Positions 62,467 to 64,000 of a stretch of DNA of 64,000 nucleotides are shown one piece after another; the stretch's first letter is position 1; every line of letters begins with the position of its first letter. The position numbers and the translations under genes are program-made. Under the pieces are notes generated by a model. That model was given only the letters and a program-made list of their open reading frames with translations, had not been told where the DNA came from and searched no databases. The stretch is from the NCBI GenBank assembly GCA_036399055.1, contig DASWNX010000025.1, positions 1-64,000 on the forward strand. The letters are read 5' to 3'. The stretch comes from Jatrophihabitans sp. GTDB taxonomy: Bacteria; Actinomycetota; Actinomycetes; Mycobacteriales; Jatrophihabitantaceae.

Positions 62467-64000
62467 GAGCCGGAGTCGCTGAACGGGGTGCTGCTGTCAG
62501 GCACGAAGGACCAGGTGTAACTGGTGGGCCGCAACGTCGTCTTCAGCACTCCGAAGATGTTCGACTTGCGCACGACGCTGTTGGCCGCGGTCGTTCCGAA
62601 GCCGCTGTAGAACGAGCCACCGGTCCCCACCACGATCTCGGTCATGCCGGTCGAACTCGCGGCTCCGGAGGCGCTCATGGGTGCGAAGCGCTCATAGCTG
62701 TGGGAATGCCCTGCCAGGTACAGGTCCACCCCGGCCGCGACCATGGCATTGACCAGCGGGGCGATGTCGGAGCTGGCGAAGCTGTTGGAGCTCCACCGCG
62801 GCCGATGGCCGAACACCAGGGTGCACTTCGTGGGGTACTGGGCGAGGTCGGCCTTCAACCACTTCTCCTGCGGTGAGCCGACGGCACAACCCACGCCGTT
62901 GTTGATTCTGGTGCATTCGGTGTTGATCGCCACGATGTGCCAGCTGCCGAGATTGAAGCTGTAGTACCCGGGGCAGTTGGACAGGCAGCTCGAGCCGCCG
63001 GTCGCAGCTGTCTTGAAATAACCGAAGTAACCTGCCGCGCCGCTCGTGCCGTACTCATGGTTGCCCACCACAGGACGGGTGAGCGTCTTCAGCACGCCCC
63101 ACGATTTGTCATAGGAGGCGAGGAAGTCACTGGAACTGCCTGAGTTGTACTGGGCGTCACCCAATTCGAGCACCGTTTTCGGGCGGATGCCCTGGACGAG
63201 GGCCGCTGTGGCCTTCATGTGGCAGTGCCCGGCGACACCCAACCCCCCATTGAAGTCGGCGTCATCGGGATCGCAGGCGATGTCGCCGGCCGCGGCGATC
63301 ACCGGATCCGCGGTCGGCGTGGGGGAGGGGGTGGCGGTGGTGGTCTTGGTCGCGGTCGGCGTGGGCGTCGGGGTGGCGGTTGTGGCCGGAGTGCTGGTCT
63401 TGCTGGGGCTGGTGCTGGGCGTGGCGGTGCTGCTGGATGGTGGGGTCGTGCTGGGCGCGGTGCTGCTCGACGGTGGGGCGGTGCTGCTGGATGGTGGGGT
63501 CGTGCTCGGCGCGGTGCTGCTCGGCGCGGTAGTCGTGCTGGGCGCGGTGCTGCTGGGCGCGGTAGTCGTGCTGGGCGCGGTGCTGCTCGGCGGCGGGGTC
63601 GTGCTCGGCGCGGTGCTGCTCGGCGCGGTGCTGCTCGGCGCGGTAGTCGTGCTGGGCGCGGTAGTCGTGCTGCTCGGTGGCGTGGTCGGGCCGCTGGCGG
63701 TTGTCGGGTCGGTGGGCGTCGGGGTAGCCGTGTCGGTGGGCGTCGGGGTAGCCGTGTCGGTCGGCGTCGCGGTCGTGGCGCCGGGTGTCGCCGTCTGGCT
63801 GGCTGTGGCTGTCTCGGACGGGGACGCCGTGTCCGTGGGCGTCGCGGTGCTGGGGGTGGGGGTGGGGACGCCCGTGCCGCTGTTCTCGGTGATGAGCAAC
63901 TGGGGTGGATTGGCGCCCTCGCGACTGTCGGCCCAGCGGGTGGCGGTGGCCGTGGTGGTGAGCGCGAAGGAGTAGCTGCCGTTGCCGGTCACCACCGAGC
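62451..64000 (-). CDS. secreted metallophosphoesterase with CBM96 end and Thr/Pro/Ser linker, 5' partial
   Basis: 515 residues are visible; the frame is open to the window edge, so the start and signal peptide lie outside. The first 40 residues (GNGSYSFALTTTATATRWADSREGANPPQLLI) are the end of a DNRLRE/CBM96 module. A linker of about 180 residues of Thr, Pro, Ser and Ala follows (repeats such as PSSTAPSTTTA), then a metallophosphoesterase: AAAGDIACD, LELGDAQYN, VVGNHEYG, VFGHRPRW and LAGHSHSYERF, all metal-binding motifs intact. Cys residues in the catalytic domain suggest extracellular disulfides. It has the same kind of modules as the protein at 19760 but in the opposite order. Confidence 0.86.
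   Translation of the reverse strand, partial: SVVTGNGSYSFALTTTATATRWADSREGANPPQLLITENSGTGVPTPTPSTATPTDTASPSETATASQTATPGATTATPTDTATPTPTDTATPTPTDPTTASGPTTPPSSTTTAPSTTTAPSSTAPSSTAPSTTPPPSSTAPSTTTAPSSTAPSTTTAPSSTAPSTTPPSSSTAPPSSSTAPSTTPPSSSTATPSTSPSKTSTPATTATPTPTPTATKTTTATPSPTPTADPVIAAAGDIACDPDDADFNGGLGVAGHCHMKATAALVQGIRPKTVLELGDAQYNSGSSSDFLASYDKSWGVLKTLTRPVVGNHEYGTSGAAGYFGYFKTAATGGSSCLSNCPGYYSFNLGSWHIVAINTECTRINNGVGCAVGSPQEKWLKADLAQYPTKCTLVFGHRPRWSSNSFASSDIAPLVNAMVAAGVDLYLAGHSHSYERFAPMSASGAASSTGMTEIVVGTGGSFYSGFGTTAANSVVRKSNIFGVLKTTLRPTSYTWSFVPDSSTPFSDSGSRNCN

Noticed and set aside
63145..63975. Plus-strand frame rich in Val, Leu and Gly opposite the TPS linker
   Set aside because: It is the mirror of a repetitive Thr/Pro/Ser-coding tract; the opposite strand has catalytic phosphoesterase motifs.

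Overview
The window is high-GC DNA with short intergenic gaps, many GTG starts and ATGA/GTGA stop-start overlaps, which points to a soil-type actinobacterium. The gene set fits that: a DosS/DosR-type hypoxia system, two Acg-type nitroreductase-like proteins, an AAC(2')-type acetyltransferase and secreted CBM96/DNRLRE proteins. The genus cannot be fixed from the sequence alone.

Region 1 (1-17.8 kb) is a secondary-lipid locus built on a PUFA-synthase-type iterative PKS. It holds the C-terminal part of a PfaA-like protein (ACP-KR-DH, entering from outside the window), a PfaC-like KS-CLF-AT-DH-DH protein, a PfaD-like enoyl reductase, two acyl-CoA-dehydrogenase-like proteins, an Sfp-type phosphopantetheinyl transferase and an MFS exporter. 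Most of these genes overlap by 4 bp and read as one operon. The two dehydrogenases and the exporter are not part of classical EPA/DHA clusters, so the product is probably an unknown polyunsaturated or otherwise modified lipid.

Region 2 (17.8-26.9 kb) holds a paired fluoride channel (two crcB genes), a PrmC-related methyltransferase and three secreted hydrolases: a metallophosphoesterase with FN3 and CBM96 modules, a GH43-like lipoprotein behind a LacI-type palindrome, and a large subtilase.

Region 3 (27-34.2 kb) is a carotenoid locus of two divergent operons: crtI-tetR-crtB on the minus strand and acyltransferase-GT2-P450 on the plus strand. A perfect palindrome lies between them. No lycopene cyclase is present. 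The set suggests an oxidised, glycosylated and acylated acyclic carotenoid, comparable in logic to staphyloxanthin.

Region 4 (36.8-59.6 kb) looks like a DosR-type hypoxia/dormancy island. It contains a two-TM protein, a DoxX protein, phosphoketolase-acetate kinase, two Acg-like proteins, a double universal-stress protein, a PNPOx-fold protein, a DosS-like kinase that keeps the heme-ligand His, a DosR-like regulator, a Zn-alcohol dehydrogenase, CtaG and DUF2243 membrane proteins, an E2-like acyltransferase and a GNAT/ADP-forming acyl-CoA synthetase. DosR-box-like sequences occur in at least three divergent intergenic regions. Phosphoketolase, acetate kinase and ADP-forming acyl-CoA synthetase would together give substrate-level ATP when respiration stops. 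Genes interspersed here include a methyltransferase, a small secreted protein, a SIMPL-domain lipoprotein and an aac(2')-like gene.

Region 5 (59.7-64 kb) holds an alpha/beta hydrolase, a DUF1905 protein, a CaiB/BaiF CoA-transferase and, leaving the window on the minus strand, a second secreted metallophosphoesterase with a long Thr/Pro/Ser linker. I saw no rRNA, tRNA, CRISPR array, IS element or phage gene, and no gene-free stretch over 300 bp.
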